A stretch of DNA of 64,000 nt, from NCBI RefSeq assembly GCF_949987515.2, contig NC_082703.1, positions 14,780,680 to 14,844,679 of the forward strand. Reading direction: 5' to 3'. This document shows positions 45,346 to 58,591 of the stretch, piece by piece. The position numbers and the translations under genes are program-made. The stretch is from Delphinus delphis (lineage: Eukaryota; Chordata; Mammalia; Artiodactyla; Delphinidae). How positions within the stretch are numbered: position 1 is the first letter of the stretch; every line of letters begins with the position of its first letter. The notes beneath the pieces were generated by a model that worked only from the letters and a program-made list of their open reading frames with translations, did no database searches and had not been told where the DNA came from.

Positions 45346-46246
45346 CTATGAAAAAAAAAGTAAAAAAAAATTAAAAAAAAAAAGAGGAGGCCTTGATTAA
45401 AGGTAATTTAGCATTTGAAAAATAACAAAGCATCGGTAGGTAATCACCACATAGCTATTTATTGGCTTCCAAATCATAGGCTAAAGGAGCTTAATCTAGG
45501 CAGGCTGAGTGAGGAAAGGTCAGACCGTCTGTCCCTTCACAAAAATAATATATTACAGGGGCTGCGATCTAAAGACGGAACTTCAAAAATGATGTTCTGA
45601 GCTCTAGAATCTAAATGTCTAAATGTCTAAATCTATATTTAAAGTCGATCTAAATGTAAAACCTTGGAGATTCTCTGGTATACTTTTCACTCAGAGTGGG
45701 AACCTAGCTTTTATAATTTTTACTACATTTGGATCACGATGATATTCTTTTTCCTTTCCCACCAGAGCAATTCACATTCTTCCTCTCAACTTTTACTTGT
45801 CACACATACTACTTTATATCAAAAATAAAGCAAATTTTTAAAAAAGAAAAATCTCTTACCAGTTTAGTTTGTCCACTAGTTTACAGCAGTAGCATTCTTT
45901 GAAACTAGATACCATGGGAATATTTCAGGGTTTAGAACTTGTGCATATAAACCAGCTGGGCTTTGTTGAAAATTTTAAAGCCTTCAAATATTTCACTGAA
46001 AGAAACCCAAGATATCTTTTTTTATGGATGTCAAGAGGTCACATTTTTATTGGTTCATCTGTGTGTCATATAAAAAGTCCTCAATATTTTTAACCATAGT
46101 AGGTCTCTAGGTTCTCTGCCCAATCACTCCATATCATCAAGACGGGTTAATTGTGAGTCTAATTTTTGCTAAAATACAGTACTAATTTGTGGAAGCCACA
46201 TTTAGCCAGACTTGTTCATCTTTCTATTATTAAAAGGAATGGAAGA
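45346..46246. other. Unclassified spacer
   Basis: A-rich tract at about 45351-45383. Small tandem taaatgtc units near 45611-45630. No exon. Confidence 0.4.
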
Positions 46247-46605
46247 GGGCTTCCCTGGTGGCGCAGTGGTTAAGAAGCCTCCTGCCAATGCAGGGGACAC
46301 GGGCTCAAGCCCTGGTCAGAGAAGATCCCACATGCCGTGGAGCAACTAAGCCCATGTGCCCCAACTACTGAGCCCACGTTCTAGAGCCCGCGAGCCACAA
46401 CTACTGAGCCCACATGCCACAACTACTGAAGCCCGCGCGCCTAGAGCCCGTGCTCCGCAACGAGAGAAGCCACCGCAATGAGAAGCCCGTGCACCGCAAC
46501 AAAGAGTAGCCCCCTCTCGCCGCAACTAGAGAAAGCCCACGTGCAGCAACGGAGACCCAATACAGCCAACAATAAATAAATAAAATAAATAAATTTATTT
46601 TAGAA
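46247..46605 (+). mobile_element. CHR-1-like long SINE
   Basis: Complete long form, with gggcttccctggtggcgcag head and an ataaataaataaaataaata tail. Duplications aaaggaatggaaga / aaaggaatgcaaga flank it. Confidence 0.95.
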
Positions 46606-47114
46606 AAGAAAGGAATGCAAGAAACAAAAGAAGCAAAATTTTACAGAGCACTTGCTCTTCGTGGGGGTAACCAGGTTACACTTCAATTTAGAAACAGTTG
46701 TGTGGAAATAATTTGCATATTTTGGGGAAAGTCATGGTTATTCAGCTAAATCTTTCCCCTAACTTCTTTGTTCTCCATGAAATCTAAGATGGACATTGTT
46801 GTCAGATAGGCAGGTGAGGTTCTGGGTCAGATAAGAGAGGGGGAAATGCATCCCATAATAACAGGTTGTTCTTCCCCAGGTCAAACAGTTTATAAGGGGG
46901 GGGATATCTGTGAAGCTTGATGATCCTTCCCATAGTGAAATCTGGAACATTCTAAAAGAAGCTGCATATATACTTATTTTCAGCTATAGCCCTATTTCTC
47001 TTCCAATGCCCTCTGTAAGGGTTCTGCACTTAACCTTTATTGCTAGTTCCTATTCACAACCAATACACACACACACATACCACACACCTTTCTGTCTGTC
47101 TCATTCTTCTTTGA
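46606..47114. other. Unclassified spacer
   Basis: A short (CA)n run lies at about 47065-47083. No exon. An octamer-like atttgcat lies at about 46703. Confidence 0.35.
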
Positions 47115-47235
47115 TACCTCTGTATCATAGGGCAGTGATTAGCTTCATTTTATGAAAGCATGAAATGAATCCAGGGTCGCCTAGCATCGTCAACAGAAAT
47201 AAGACCAGTACTTAAGAGTCTGAGTTCCAGACCAG
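47115..47235 (-). mobile_element. MIR fragment
   Basis: Diverged reverse MIR: cattttatgaaagcatgaaa, then gggtcgcctagc and agtacttaagagtctgagtt. Confidence 0.45.
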
Positions 47236-48286
47236 GCATGAGTGCCCTGTGCCCCTTGATGAGAGGTGCTACTTCTGGGAACCAGATCTGTATTCATAGA
47301 AACAGCTGCAGAATCTAGCAAGGAAATTTATGTAATTAGCGAAGCAGGCAGAGATAGGATTTTTGGCTTCAGATTCAAATTCCACTTCATGATTCCAAGG
47401 TGGAGAGTGTTTTGTTATCTACCCACGTGGGACTGATTTCCCTCTTAGGCCTCTAACTCAAATACCAGGACTGTGGCAGGAGCCCAAGAAACTGTAAGAG
47501 ATCGAGGCAGAAAATTCTCGTGCGTCCAGTCCACGAATCTTTGGATTCGCAGTTGCAAGTGAAATTCAAGCAAGGGAAGCAAGGCTGAGCATTTCACACT
47601 ATTCCCCTTGTTAGGCAGTGGTGTTAGCGCCCCCAGAGGCCCAGGACTGGGTCACTCAGGATGACTCCAGAGCAGTGTCCTTTATCACGGGATCGGGACT
47701 CAGCTGCACATTCTTGCTTTGAGGTTGTTCTAGGAGTGGGGAAGGGACTTGATTGGCTCTCCTTGTTCTGTGCCCAGACATGAAGCCTGAGAACCCTCTC
47801 CCTTGCTTGAGGCACCATGGCATTCAACATTCCCTCTGTAACCTATAGGCGTATCGCCTCAAATATAAACCCAGACAGGGGCTATCCCCTCCCCACGCCC
47901 CCATCCCCTGTCGCCTAAATAGTTCTCCTTGGGTGAGCGGGCACAGGTCCTGTGGAACAGATCCCACACATGTCCACCGTCTTCCCAGGTGGCATCCAGG
48001 GCAATGTCTGCCTCCATCCTGGAGCCCTTGGTGGGTTAGCTGATGCATGGTCCTCGGAATTGTGAATCTGAAGGGCAAACAGCAAAGAGGAAGAAAGGAG
48101 GGGACACGGGGGAGGAGTGGAAACCTGGCAAGAAAAGGGTAACGGGAAGGACCACAAGCACTGTAGTGCCAGCTTTAAGTCATGAACATTTGAGTCATAA
48201 AGAATGACTGATGAGTGGATCAAACGCTGTTTGACTCAGAGAGTATTCCAGTACCTGTCCCAGCTTGATTTAAAACCTTGACGTGA
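47236..48286. other. Single-copy-looking spacer, moderately GC-rich
   Basis: 47590-48120 is GC-richer than its surroundings and has open frames on the minus strand. None resembles a known protein and no splice-supported exon was recognised. Confidence 0.35.
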
Positions 48287-48610
48287 GGGACTTCCCTGGT
48301 GGAGCAGTAGTTAAGAATCCACCTGCCAATGCAGGGGACATAGGTTCGAGCCCTGGTCCAGGAAGATCCCACATGCCACAGAGCAACTAAGCCCGTGCGC
48401 CACAACTACTGAGCCCGCATGCTACAACTATTGAAGCCTGAACGCCTAGAGCCCGTGCTCTGCAACAAGAGAAGCCACAGCAATGAGAAACCTGCGCACT
48501 GCAACAAAGAGTAGCCCCCCTTCGCTGCAACTAGAGACAGCCCACGCGCAGCAACGAAGACCCAACATAGCCAAAAATAAATAAATAAATAAAGTCTATT
48601 AAAAAAAACA
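48287..48610 (+). mobile_element. CHR-1-like long SINE
   Basis: Complete long form from gggacttccctggtggagca to agccaaaaataaataaataa and an A-rich tail. Duplication gacgtg lies on both sides. Confidence 0.94.
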
Positions 48611-48617
48611 AAAAAAG

Positions 48618-51380
48618 ACGTGTTTCTCATCATCTGCACATGGCTTTCGGGGGTGCTGCCCTCCTGGACTTGGTGGCTAGGCGGTCCCATCTCCATTTCA
48701 CCTCACTCAGAGGGCGAGGGCCCTGGACCCATCTCCCTACTTTCTACCTCTTTTCCTCTCTCTCTCTCTCTTACTTGGCATTGCCTAAACCTCCAGAATG
48801 ATTTGGCTTTGAAACCACACAAAGCTTACTGCATACTCTAACTCTCTGTCAAAAGAGAGGACTTTTACCAGGGAGGAGAGGGGAGAGGTAATGATTGTCA
48901 ACGCCCCTCACTGTTTTGGGGAAACACTATGTGAAGGAGGAGGGGTGTTGGCAGTGGGGGAGATAAGCCTATAAGAGACTATTCTCTATCTAACCTAACC
49001 TAATCTAGTTTCTCCTCACCTCAAAGGTACCACCTATGTGTACATGAAACAGGACTGAAACCTCGATGAATACATTCATTCACAATACTAACATAAATAG
49101 CTACAACAACAACAAAGCTAGACATTGTAAGAGCAGTCTTCAATGGAGGACAGAGGGGTGGGGGTCTTTTAGCATAACCTGTGCGGGTTTCTTTCAAAGA
49201 AAAGTCCTCATCCTGATCCTAAATTATCCCACACTCCCCATCTCTGCTCCTTCTGGAGTGAGACTGACTGGTTTGTGTGCCTCTGTCACTTATGGAAATG
49301 TAACACATCCCTTAGAGAGAACAGCCCCTGGCCGGTATCCCTTCTGAGATACAGAACATACAGAACACATCAAACAATAGAACGGAATGGGGACCCACAC
49401 TAGGAGCCTCGCACTTCATGTAAAAGGTCCATAAATCAATATCTGTAGTATTTACAGACTGAAGGGACAAACTATTTCATTCTGATATGTACCTTGTTAT
49501 TAAAATACACGTAGAGGCTTTCGTGATGAATAAAACACAAATTCATTTCAAAGTGTACTAGATTTATAGCAGCTTTTTTTTTTGGTACCACATTTCAATC
49601 AACAGGAAATAAAAAGAAAGATAAAATTATGCAGGTATTTGCAAAAGTTTTTTCCTTTAATAAAGAATGTATATCTGAAAGATTAGGAAGCAAGACTAAA
49701 GAGTGCCTACCTAGATAAGGGAGACTTCTGATAAAAGAAACACTGTCATTACTGTTACTGGAATAGCTTTACTGCTTAATAGAAACATCATAAGAAGGAC
49801 TTCAGGAAAAGATAAACAAGTGTAGGGCCCTGGCAGAGGAACTGAAACAATTCTGGAGATTGAAAAGTATCAAAGTTAAAGCAATTATTATCTTGGCAAC
49901 TAAATGTTGGTAGATTATAGTTTTACATAACTGGGTTTGGGGATGCTTAAATGATTATCAAATTGGCAGAAGATCTCCCTCAGAGCCATTGTCTGCACTG
50001 GTGTGTGAGGTTGACACCACATAGCCTCCACAAGTAAGACTGAGCCTCCCTAAGTCATCACCAGATATTATTAGTAGTACAGGCATACTCATTACGTGCA
50101 TACACAAACAGCTGACGGACAGCCAGGTAGCATATGATTTTAGACCCAACCCTATATGTGTGTTACCTGGCTAGTAGTCCATCCTTTTTTACCACACTTC
50201 CTTAATATAACTTAAAACTGCAATATAGCACAAATATTAATTCATACCTTTATAGCACATTTTACCTGCATTCTATTAGTATTGGATTGTTTGATTGGTG
50301 AATTGCATGATTAGCTGATCAACTTTGGGAGAAAGGAACATAATTCACTTTGTGTTCAGCACCACCTGTGAGACCTCCCAGAAAGTACCCAGGACCAAGA
50401 AATGATTCTGAAAATGAATGGCAAGCTCCTTAGTCTAGGGCTGGCAGACATTAAGGTGGAGGAAAAGTGGCTCCTCCAATCTCACGTAAGGGATTAATTC
50501 AGCCAGATGAACAAGGTGCCTGTGGCAGCACCAACTGGGATGGTTCTGCCCCTTGTGTGTGTGGAGCGGGGTAGGGAGGTCATGGGTGGTGGTGCATTGT
50601 GGTGGGTGAAATAGTGGGAGGCAGAGGAAAGGTTCTTACTGCTTCTAGAACAAGGTGGCTAAAAGTATTCAGTAAGGCAGTCTGGGGAGAAGGAGCTAGC
50701 AAGATCAGGATGGTATTCATCATCTCAATGTGGTGAGATAATATTCATCCAATCAAAGCAACTGGGCTGGTCTTTGGGCATTATGGCCTCACCTCTTCCC
50801 TTGGTTTCTTAGCATCTTCCTGTAACATCTCACCTCCTGATGTTCCCTTTGAAGACTTTCTGTGGCATTGACTTCAACCCAATCTTATCTCTATGAAAAT
50901 GTTAACTGGGGACCATAGGTATGGGACACAGGGTGCGGCTTGGTCTAAAAACTTCACCCCTCTGGAGCTAGCAAGGCATACCTGGAGCAGACCCTCATAC
51001 ACCAGGAGAAAACTCTTTTCATAATTATGTTCTATTCCAGAGACTTCTCCTTCAAAGATTTTGCAAATGTTCTACAAAGAAACTTGACTGTGTTGGACCA
51101 GGACTAAAATTGTTTGTCAGCTTGGATAATTCAGTAGAATAACTTGTAAAACTATGTTAGTGAAGAGGGAGCTACGATCACTGTGAAATTAAATCCAAAT
51201 CTGAAGAGACTGTGAGCTGGGATTTTCCACTTCCTGGTGGGTTTTGCTGTGTTTTTGAGCACAAGTTTACACGCATGTGATAGCCCTGGAGATCAGTAAG
51301 GACACTATCAGAACAGGTAAGTTGCAGAATGGAGACAGAGCTGGTTCTGGGATTGGTTCTCAAGTTGTTTTCTCTTTATA
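48618..51380. other. Unclassified spacer
   Basis: A (TC)n run lies at about 48757-48771. The rest shows no exon and no confidently named repeat. Confidence 0.35.
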
Positions 51381-51580
51381 GTTGAGCTGCAAGATAAAAT
51401 GCAGGATGCCTAGTGGCACTGGAATTTCAGATATATATCAAGTAATTTTTTAGCATAAGTATGTTCCATGTGATATTTGGGATATACTTATACTAACCCC
51501 CCCCCCACAAACTTCATTGTTTATCTGAAATCCAAATTTCACTGGGTGTTTGGTATCTTTATTTGCTAGATCTAGCAACA
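51381..51580. mobile_element. Palindromic MITE-like DNA transposon
   Basis: Long inverted similarity between its halves: atgcctagtggcactggaat, tttcagatatatatc, agcataagtatgttcc on the left and ggatatacttatact, gtttatctgaaatccaaatt, tcactgggtgtttgg on the right. It ends in ttgctagatctagcaac. I recognise it as a common mammalian MITE-type repeat (hAT-like), name uncertain. A C9 run lies in its middle. Confidence 0.75.
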
Positions 51581-52406
51581 TTACTTTATTCTGTGGTCTT
51601 AATGGATTCTCAATGTTAAGTTAAAAAAAGTAGACGAAAGAAAGATAAGTGGACTCATTCAGAGGGCAAAGAACTTAAAGTGGTTTGGGCATGATGCACT
51701 GAAAAGGCAGCTGCTAGATAGACGGCATATGGACTGAGAAGCAGTATTTCCATATTTCCAGAGAGATTCTACCTTGTCACAAAGTACTCCAGTTCTGAGC
51801 GCTCAGTTTCAACTGCCAGCGAGTGGTCTCTCCCTCAATGTTCTGTTGGCACTTCTAACACAGCACTGTTAGTTGTGAAGGTGGAAGCAAGGCCAGGATT
51901 TCTGTTTGCCGTGGCTCTTTTGGAAGGAAAGACTTGGCCTGGATCCCTGAAACTTAAACAGCTGCTACTTCAGCTACATTTTCCTGAAGAGTATAGCCAA
52001 AGCAGTGGAAGCTCCAGTGAAAACATTAGCCTCCATACCTCCGTGGATTCCCCTACCCTGGCGAAATGGGCTGACCACACATGGGTGGCAGCGATTCTCT
52101 TTCCACTCAGTGTTGTGGCCTTGACTAGAAGTAGGGTGAATGGCCTCCTTGGGTCCATTTCCTTAAGGACACATCGTTATATTGGCTCATCTGGGTCACT
52201 CAGATGGTTAGGTGAGTTCAGAGAGCAAACCCAGGAAAAAATGTTTAATCCAGGTCCGTTGCTATTACTCCCCCTAGTGGTATAGACAGATACTATATCA
52301 CTAATTATGCCACTGAGTCGGGCAGTTTCCTTAGAGGTGGGAAGGGTGCTATGGAGACTGTGAAGACGTTGTACCTCTGCATCTTAAAATGTATGGCCAA
52401 ATAACA
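51581..52406. other. Unclassified spacer
   Basis: Contains a 136-codon plus-strand frame at 51875-52285. It has no recognisable domain and no splice evidence. Treated as chance. Confidence 0.4.
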
Positions 52407-52611
52407 TTTTTTTTTTTTTTTCGATACGCGGGGCTCTCGCTGTTGTGGCCTCTCCCGCTGCGGAGCACAGGCTCCGGATGGGCAGGCTCAGCGGCCATGG
52501 CTCACGGGCCCAGCCGCTCCACGGCATGTGAGATCTTCCCGGACCCGGGCACGAACCCGTGTTCCCTGCATCGGCAGGCGGACTCGCAACCACGGCGCCA
52601 CCAGGGAAGCC
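52407..52611 (-). mobile_element. CHR-2-like short SINE
   Basis: Complete short form on the minus strand with T15 at the left and accagggaagccc at the right. Duplications aaataacat / aaacaacat flank it. Confidence 0.94.
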
Positions 52612-53000
52612 CCCAAACAACATCTTCTTAACTAAACTTAACCATCTTTCCTCTCAGTCTTTCCTTAATGGCATGATATCATACAAGTCACACAGGCTCA
52701 GGGCCCTGGCAACTTTTTTGACCACCTACCCCTGCATGTTATTCTCTTCCCGCACAGCTGACGAGTTATTAACCCCAACACATTTTATCTCTGCAGTGCA
52801 TCTCCCATTGTTATTGCTACTACCCTCATTCAGGCCATCATTACTTTTCACCAGGACCATTGACCATTAACTAGTCTCCTTGTATCTTATTTCTCTCTCT
52901 TTTAAGTCATCATATTTGAACTGATTAAATAAGCCAACTTTAGACTGCTGACTAATTTTTCTCAAACACACCTCTGATTATGAGCTTGGCTATTTAAAAT
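52612..53000. mobile_element. L2-like LINE fragment
   Basis: Order resembles L2 3' sequence (ccttgtatcttatttctctc, ctgattatgagcttggctat, ttaaaatcctccaaagactt). Uncertain. Confidence 0.45.
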
Positions 53001-54606
53001 CCTCCAAAGACTTCCCATCTCATACTAAGTCCCCCTATGGAAGAGGAAGCAGGTGGGGGATGACAGGTGAGTTCAGGGGCTACTGGGAATTTGCTGCCCT
53101 GTGGCCCTTGAGAGAATTCCTTATTTGTCAGAACTGGCAGGAAAGCAGGCAGCCTTCCTGAGCCATGAACCCACTTCCATATGATGAAAATGAAGAGAGT
53201 TAGGGAAATTTTGTCCAGTTCATCTCCTTTCAAAGGAAACAAAACCCCGAAAATGGATTGAATTCTGAATGAACAATCAGAAGGCTCCACGTGAGCTGAA
53301 CTACACAACTAGGAGGAAATGAACAGAAGACCTTTTCTAGTGGAAGGAATCTGTGTACATTCTAGGGTAAACACTCAGCAAGAAGATAATTTGGAAAATG
53401 GTTACAAAGGGAGTTAAGGGGGTAAAAGGTACAAAAGCTAACAGAAGCAGACTTTGCTAAACCGCCCTTTGTCTTAACATTTCCTATGTTCTTAAGTCTA
53501 ATTGGTCAAGACTTTTTCTGAAGGTTGCAAGGGAATTTAATCTTTATGTTAGGGATTTGGGGACCCTTTAGTAAGCGACTCTGATTACACAGAATTACAT
53601 ATATCATGTGTGTGACCTGGACCACAGCTCCCCTTGGGTTTACCTGGAGTTCTTACACTCATTTCCCTGAGGATTACGGATTAAAACTGAATGGCTTCTC
53701 AGTGGGGAAAGTTGGGTATTTTATTTAATGGGTCTTGGCTCTGTTATTTGTGGCCTGATTGACGATGCCTGAAATCAGAGTCCAGCTCCCGAGGAGAGCA
53801 CAGCTTTTCACGTGAGCCTTGCTATGTGAGAACTCACCATGGCAGCTACGAAAATCATTTTCTAATAACAACTGCCATTGGATCAGTGACTTAACTACAG
53901 AGGAACCCCACTCAACAGTATTTCTTGGGTCCAGCAGTCCTGCCTACGGCATCACCTGCATGGATTATTTTAGCTGTTAAATCTCCAGCTGGGCATTTCA
54001 TAAAACCATGATTTAAAACAAAAGCAAAAACTAAACTTATTTTTAGACCACTCAATCCAACAAACTGGTCTTCTAGGACTCACAATATCACTGAGTACCA
54101 TTTACTTAGTCCATGCAGAATCTTATTTTGTTTTCTAAAAAAAAATATAACAAATCCAACTTTTCTCTTCATTTTTTCTGGTTTAAGGGAAATTAAGCTT
54201 CTGAAAATGAGGATCAGGCTAGAAGTTGTCACAGATAAGGCCTCTCTATGCCACAGTGACAACATTTCTAGTATTGCTGCCACACTGGACTCAATCTCCA
54301 TTTCTTATTTCTTAGAGCTCACATCTAAGACAAAAACTGTGTCATTAAGGCTTTTCTTAAAAAAGCAAAGCAGCACAAATAGTTTTTAGTTTAGAGTTGC
54401 TCCTCTATAAGAAAATTTACTCATATGAATATTAGATGGCTTGCCAAAATTCCAATAGTTGGCCAAGCTAATATTACTTCCCAGGTGAAACTCTTCTTCT
54501 CAGAGGTCTAATCTGCATGTAGATATTGTCCCAGATGCACTTCAATTCACTGTATCATCAGGTACCAGATAGGAAAATCTAACAGGGTTTTAAAAAAACC
54601 TCTTTT
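53001..54606. other. Unclassified spacer
   Basis: No exon or confidently named repeat. Confidence 0.35.
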
Positions 54607-54774
54607 GGGCTTCCCTGGTGGCGCAGTGGTTGGGAGTCCGCCTGCCGATGCAGGGGACGCGGGTTCGTGCCCCGGTCCGGGAAAATGCCACGTGCCGCGG
54701 AGCGGCTGGGCCCGTGAGCCACGCCGCTGAGCCTGCGCTTCCGGAGCCTGTGCTCCGCAATGGGAGGGGCCACA
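54607..54774 (+). mobile_element. CHR-2-like short SINE, 3'-truncated
   Basis: Starts with gggcttccctggtggcgcag but stops after gggaggggccaca. The last 25-30 bases of the element and its A-tail are missing. A 4-bp deletion (gccacgccgctgagcc) marks a private change. Confidence 0.93.
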
Positions 54775-55361
54775 TGAAAATAAATGAGACAAGTCTTCGA
54801 AATTGATTTTTATGCTAAAAATACATAGATTAACGGTCAGGATATTATTGCCAATCAGGAAGGGGAGGGGAGAGGAACAGAGGAACCTCAAAGGAAAGGA
54901 AAAGACACGGTATCTTTTGTCTTTTGTTCTGAGATGGAAATAAACCTCTCCAGTCTTGATAAGCCTCCTTTTGATCTTCCTCTCGGAATAAGGAGAGGTA
55001 AACAACTGGATGCTTTACAGTTGCTCTTATAATTCAAAGTGAAGTCCACACCAAACCAACTGCTGGTGGGCATTATTTACACCAGTGACCTTCTCGTTGT
55101 TCTATCTATCTGCTTTCCTAAGGACCCTCCCCGAACCTCCACAGCAGTCAGGAAATGGACTTGATGATTAGAGGGCTGCTTTTCCTGATAGCGACCCTGC
55201 AGTTACGACTGCTGGATGGAAGACTCTAATTTATGGTCATAATGTTAGGGGGAGCTCATACCCCTCTTCGCATTGCAGCAAAGGTCATGGGTATAGGAAA
55301 TAGGATTTAGAATTTTCTGTGAAGTTTATTATTAGTCCAGAAATAGTACATAGGCAAATAT
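54775..55361. other. Unclassified spacer
   Basis: No exon or named repeat. Confidence 0.4.
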
Positions 55362-55529
55362 CTTTTTTTTTAAGTCTTTATTGAAGCTGTTACAATATTG
55401 CTTCTGTTTTATGTTTATTTTTTGTTGTTGTTGCAAGGCATGTGGGATCTTAGCTCCCCAACTAGGACTGAACCTGCACCCCCTGCATTGGAAGGCAAAG
55501 TCTTAACCACTGGACCCCCGGGGAAGTCC
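55362..55529 (-). mobile_element. Older tRNA-Glu-derived SINE (Bov-tA/CHR-like)
   Basis: T8 and aagtctttattgaagctgtt, then gcaaggcatgtgggatctta, aggactgaacctgcaccccc, aaggcaaagtcttaaccact and ggggaagtccc. The layout is that of the short cetartiodactyl tRNA-Glu SINE that ends in a retroelement-like tail. More diverged than the CHR copies. Confidence 0.82.
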
Positions 55530-55766
55530 CGGCATATATCCTTATCTTCATCATTTTATGGGTCAGAAGGAAATGTGACGTGTAGTACTTGGACATTTGG
55601 GGGCTTTACTTCTAGATAGCTCAAGGTTAGAACCTAACAACACTGCTCATTTTTAAGTTTTGATGTGTTTGTTTCTCATAGATCAACGACATCCAATGAG
55701 ACAGTGTTTTCAGAATATTTAGGTTTTAATATCTAAGAACTAGAAAGAAAAGCACTGGAATGCAAT

Positions 55767-55789
55767 ACTTTTTTTTTTTTTTTTTTTTG
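55767..55789 (+). repeat. Poly-T tract
   Basis: About 20 T residues followed by gctttgcag, next to a forward MIR. Confidence 0.9.
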
Positions 55790-55799
55790 CTTTGCAGTT

Positions 55800-56160
55800 T
55801 GAATATACAGGGATTTAAACCTTGGCTCTGTTGTTGAAATACTTATGAGAACTTTGGCAAATTACTTAATCCCCCAGACTTGAGTGTTTTTGTAAAATGG
55901 GGAAATAATCACTACCTTGTAGGGGTTTATTGCTTTTAAATTGAGAGCTAATATGTGTAAAATACCTTGGAATATTGCCTGGATTTTAGTAGAAATGCAG
56001 TAATGAATAGCTCTTCTTACTTATAAAAATCACAACTGGTCAGGTGTCAGAGTACCTAGGTTTCAGTCCCTACTTGGGTCCTAGAACTTGCTTGTGGCTT
56101 TGGTCAAGTCTTCACCTATGGAACCTCAGCTGCCTTCCCCAAAAAAAGAAAGAGGTGGTC
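55800..56160 (+). mobile_element. Two successive MIR-type fragments
   Basis: First: gggatttaaaccttggctct, ggcaaattacttaatccccc, ttgtaaaatggggaaataat, ccttgtaggggtttattgct. A second, partial copy from about 56035: gtttcagtccctacttgggt, ggctttggtcaagtc, ggaacctcagctgcc. Confidence 0.78.
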
Positions 56161-57240
56161 TAAATCAGGATTTTTTTTAAAAGCCTGTTGTTATTATTGC
56201 CTTTCACCAAATTCTCCAAGAGATTAAGAACATGGAAGAACATTTTATGATTTAGATAACTTAAGCACTGAAATCCTGTGATTTATACAATAAAGGTGAT
56301 TTCAGTAAGTTGAAATCTGATTTCAATAAAGCTTATTTAGCATAAAATTTTAATTTTTGCTCATTGTTGTTAGGCCATGCCATGCTAGACAAGGCTATTG
56401 ATGTATATAAAATTCTTTAGAGATAAAAGATATGATAGATGCATTTCTGCATGTTCCCTAATATTTGAAGAGCCAACGGTTCTCAGATGATGAGTCAAAC
56501 ATAGTAGAATGTCTCATTTAAAATGTAGTCATAGTCACTGGGAAGAAATTTTATTGAACAGTCTTTCACAGTTAGAAATCAATAGAAGTCTTATGACTTG
56601 AGAGTTACTTAAGATGTAAATGGGCATGTACTATTGATTCCAGAAGACCGATTTGAAAATATTTCTACATCTTACAGAACGCATGGGCTAACTATTTTGC
56701 AGACATCTAATGCTAGAGGAAACCATCATTTAGAGTCTGTGAAAAAAAATGTAGCCTAGGGGTTTTAGCCTATGGGCCCAACCTTTCATATACCGGCTCA
56801 AGAGGTGTGAGATCCACAGGAGACCACATTGTGGCTGAGGGTCCCCTACAGCTCCCAAATTCTGTGAGGTACAAAATACAACTCAGTGTTTAACAGAGCA
56901 TGTTAATTTCACTGTTATTTACTGGTTATTAGAACATGCGGTGGGTAGCTATCTCAGGAGCTGCTGAAACAATGGGAGAAAGTAAATTGCTAAGCTTATC
57001 AAAGATTTAGAAATCCTTCAATGGTGTAGGGTGAAAAAGAGAACACCCTTCCCCCCTCTAGTTACAATTGAGAATGAAGGCAAGAAAGGAAGAAATAAGG
57101 AGCTGTTATGAAACTATCATCTCTTCCCAATAGGGTTTTTTATGAAGGACTAAGTGAAAATTTCCAGAATGGTATGATTTATACCATTTAGGTTGAACCA
57201 ACCTAGGTTTATTCTTATTCTCAATTCATGTGATTTTTAG
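56161..57240. other. Unclassified spacer
   Basis: AT-rich. No exon or confidently named repeat. Confidence 0.35.
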
Positions 57241-57245
57241 ATTTT

Positions 57246-57456
57246 TTGTTTGTTTGTTTTTTTGCGGTACGTGGGCCTCTCACTGTTGGGGCCTCTCCTG
57301 CTGCGGAGAACAGGCTCCGGACGCGCAGGCTCAGCGGCCATGGCTCACGGGCCCAGCCGCTCCGCGGCATGTGGGATCTTCCCGGACCGGGGCACGAACC
57401 CGTGTCCCCTGCATCGGCAGGCGGACTCTCAACCGCTGCGCCACCAGGGAAGCCCC
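57246..57456 (-). mobile_element. CHR-2-like short SINE
   Basis: Complete short form on the minus strand with a TTTGTTTG-type tail and accagggaagcccc at the right. Very close to the other short copies. Confidence 0.95.
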
Positions 57457-58204
57457 ATGTAACTTTTAAAAAGTTTCTAATAGATGTGAAGTCCGTGGGG
57501 ACTGAGCATTCACTGAGCTTTCACACGTGCTCCATTTCCTCTTCAAACATCGTCACATACCGGAGAAAGCGGGTTCCTATGTAAGGTCTAGCACAGAGCA
57601 TCTAATAATTAAGTCCTTCCAAAGGGCACTGCTCAAGATTACTTTCAGGCTCAGATCCCTTGAGGGAAGTCAGTGTTTCCAGCGAAGGTGATGGTCCAGA
57701 TGAGGACTTTTTGTGGACGAGAGAAAGGAAGAAGTTTGGGTCCAAAGTGAATTCCTAATGAATCCTACTGCTGCAGCTAGAGGGATGGCTGACCTTAGGA
57801 GCCAGCTTACATCCATCATAGAGCAGAACTCAGAATTAGTTTACGGGCTCAGGAGTAAGTCTGAGATCAGTAAGTCTAGATGCAATCACCCCCATAAAAC
57901 AGCTGATCCTAATACCATCAACCCAATAGGAACAATAGTTATGCTTCCTCTATATGGCGCCATGCTTCTGAGAAAAATGTATTTTGTATAGACACCATTC
58001 GGGTGCTATTTTTATATCTAATTTATAGAGTCTGGGGAGTTAAAGATGTAATTATTTAAGAGTTAAGTTCTTAGCCTTGTAAGACACTTACACAAATATT
58101 TCAGTAATACACTTTCAACCTCACTAACAGACCCAGACAGACTGTGGCCAGCGGATCCTTAAATCAAAATCCCTGCTAGGAAAGTATTTGAATCAGAGAA
58201 ACTG
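57457..58204. other. Unclassified spacer
   Basis: Includes a 92-codon plus-strand frame at 57713-57991 with no recognisable family. No exon evidence. Confidence 0.35.
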
Positions 58205-58545
58205 AAGGAAAGAAATCAACAGTTACTTAGTACCTAGTATGTTCCAAACACAAAGGGTTGCGTTTTTTTTTAACATTTTGTAGCTCAGTTATTCCTCACA
58301 TTTAATCATTTCCTGTGAGATAAGTAGTAGTATTTTAGTATTATTGTTATAGTAGGATTAAATGAGGCCATATGTATAAAGAATTTAGATCTGACTTGGA
58401 AAATAGCAATTCCTCAATAAATGTCAACCATTATTATGATTCTCTTTTATAGATGATGCAATTTAGACTCAGTTTATTTTAGAGATTTCCCCAACTCACA
58501 TAGTTAGCAAGTGACAAAACAGGGATTTGAACCTGCCTCACTTCA
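58205..58545. mobile_element. Composite of MIR-type fragments
   Basis: Reverse, forward and reverse MIR pieces: ttacttagtacctagtatgt (reverse); ttaaatgaggccatatgtat and cctcaataaatgtcaaccat (forward); agttagcaagtgacaaaaca plus gggatttgaacctg (reverse). Confidence 0.7.
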
Positions 58546-58591
58546 GTTGGTCAGGAATAGGTACTATTTCGAGCAAACTTCTGATATAGAT

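Noticed and set aside
51875..52285. 136-codon plus-strand frame
   Set aside because: No domain, signal or splice context; the opposite strand is partly open too. Treated as chance.
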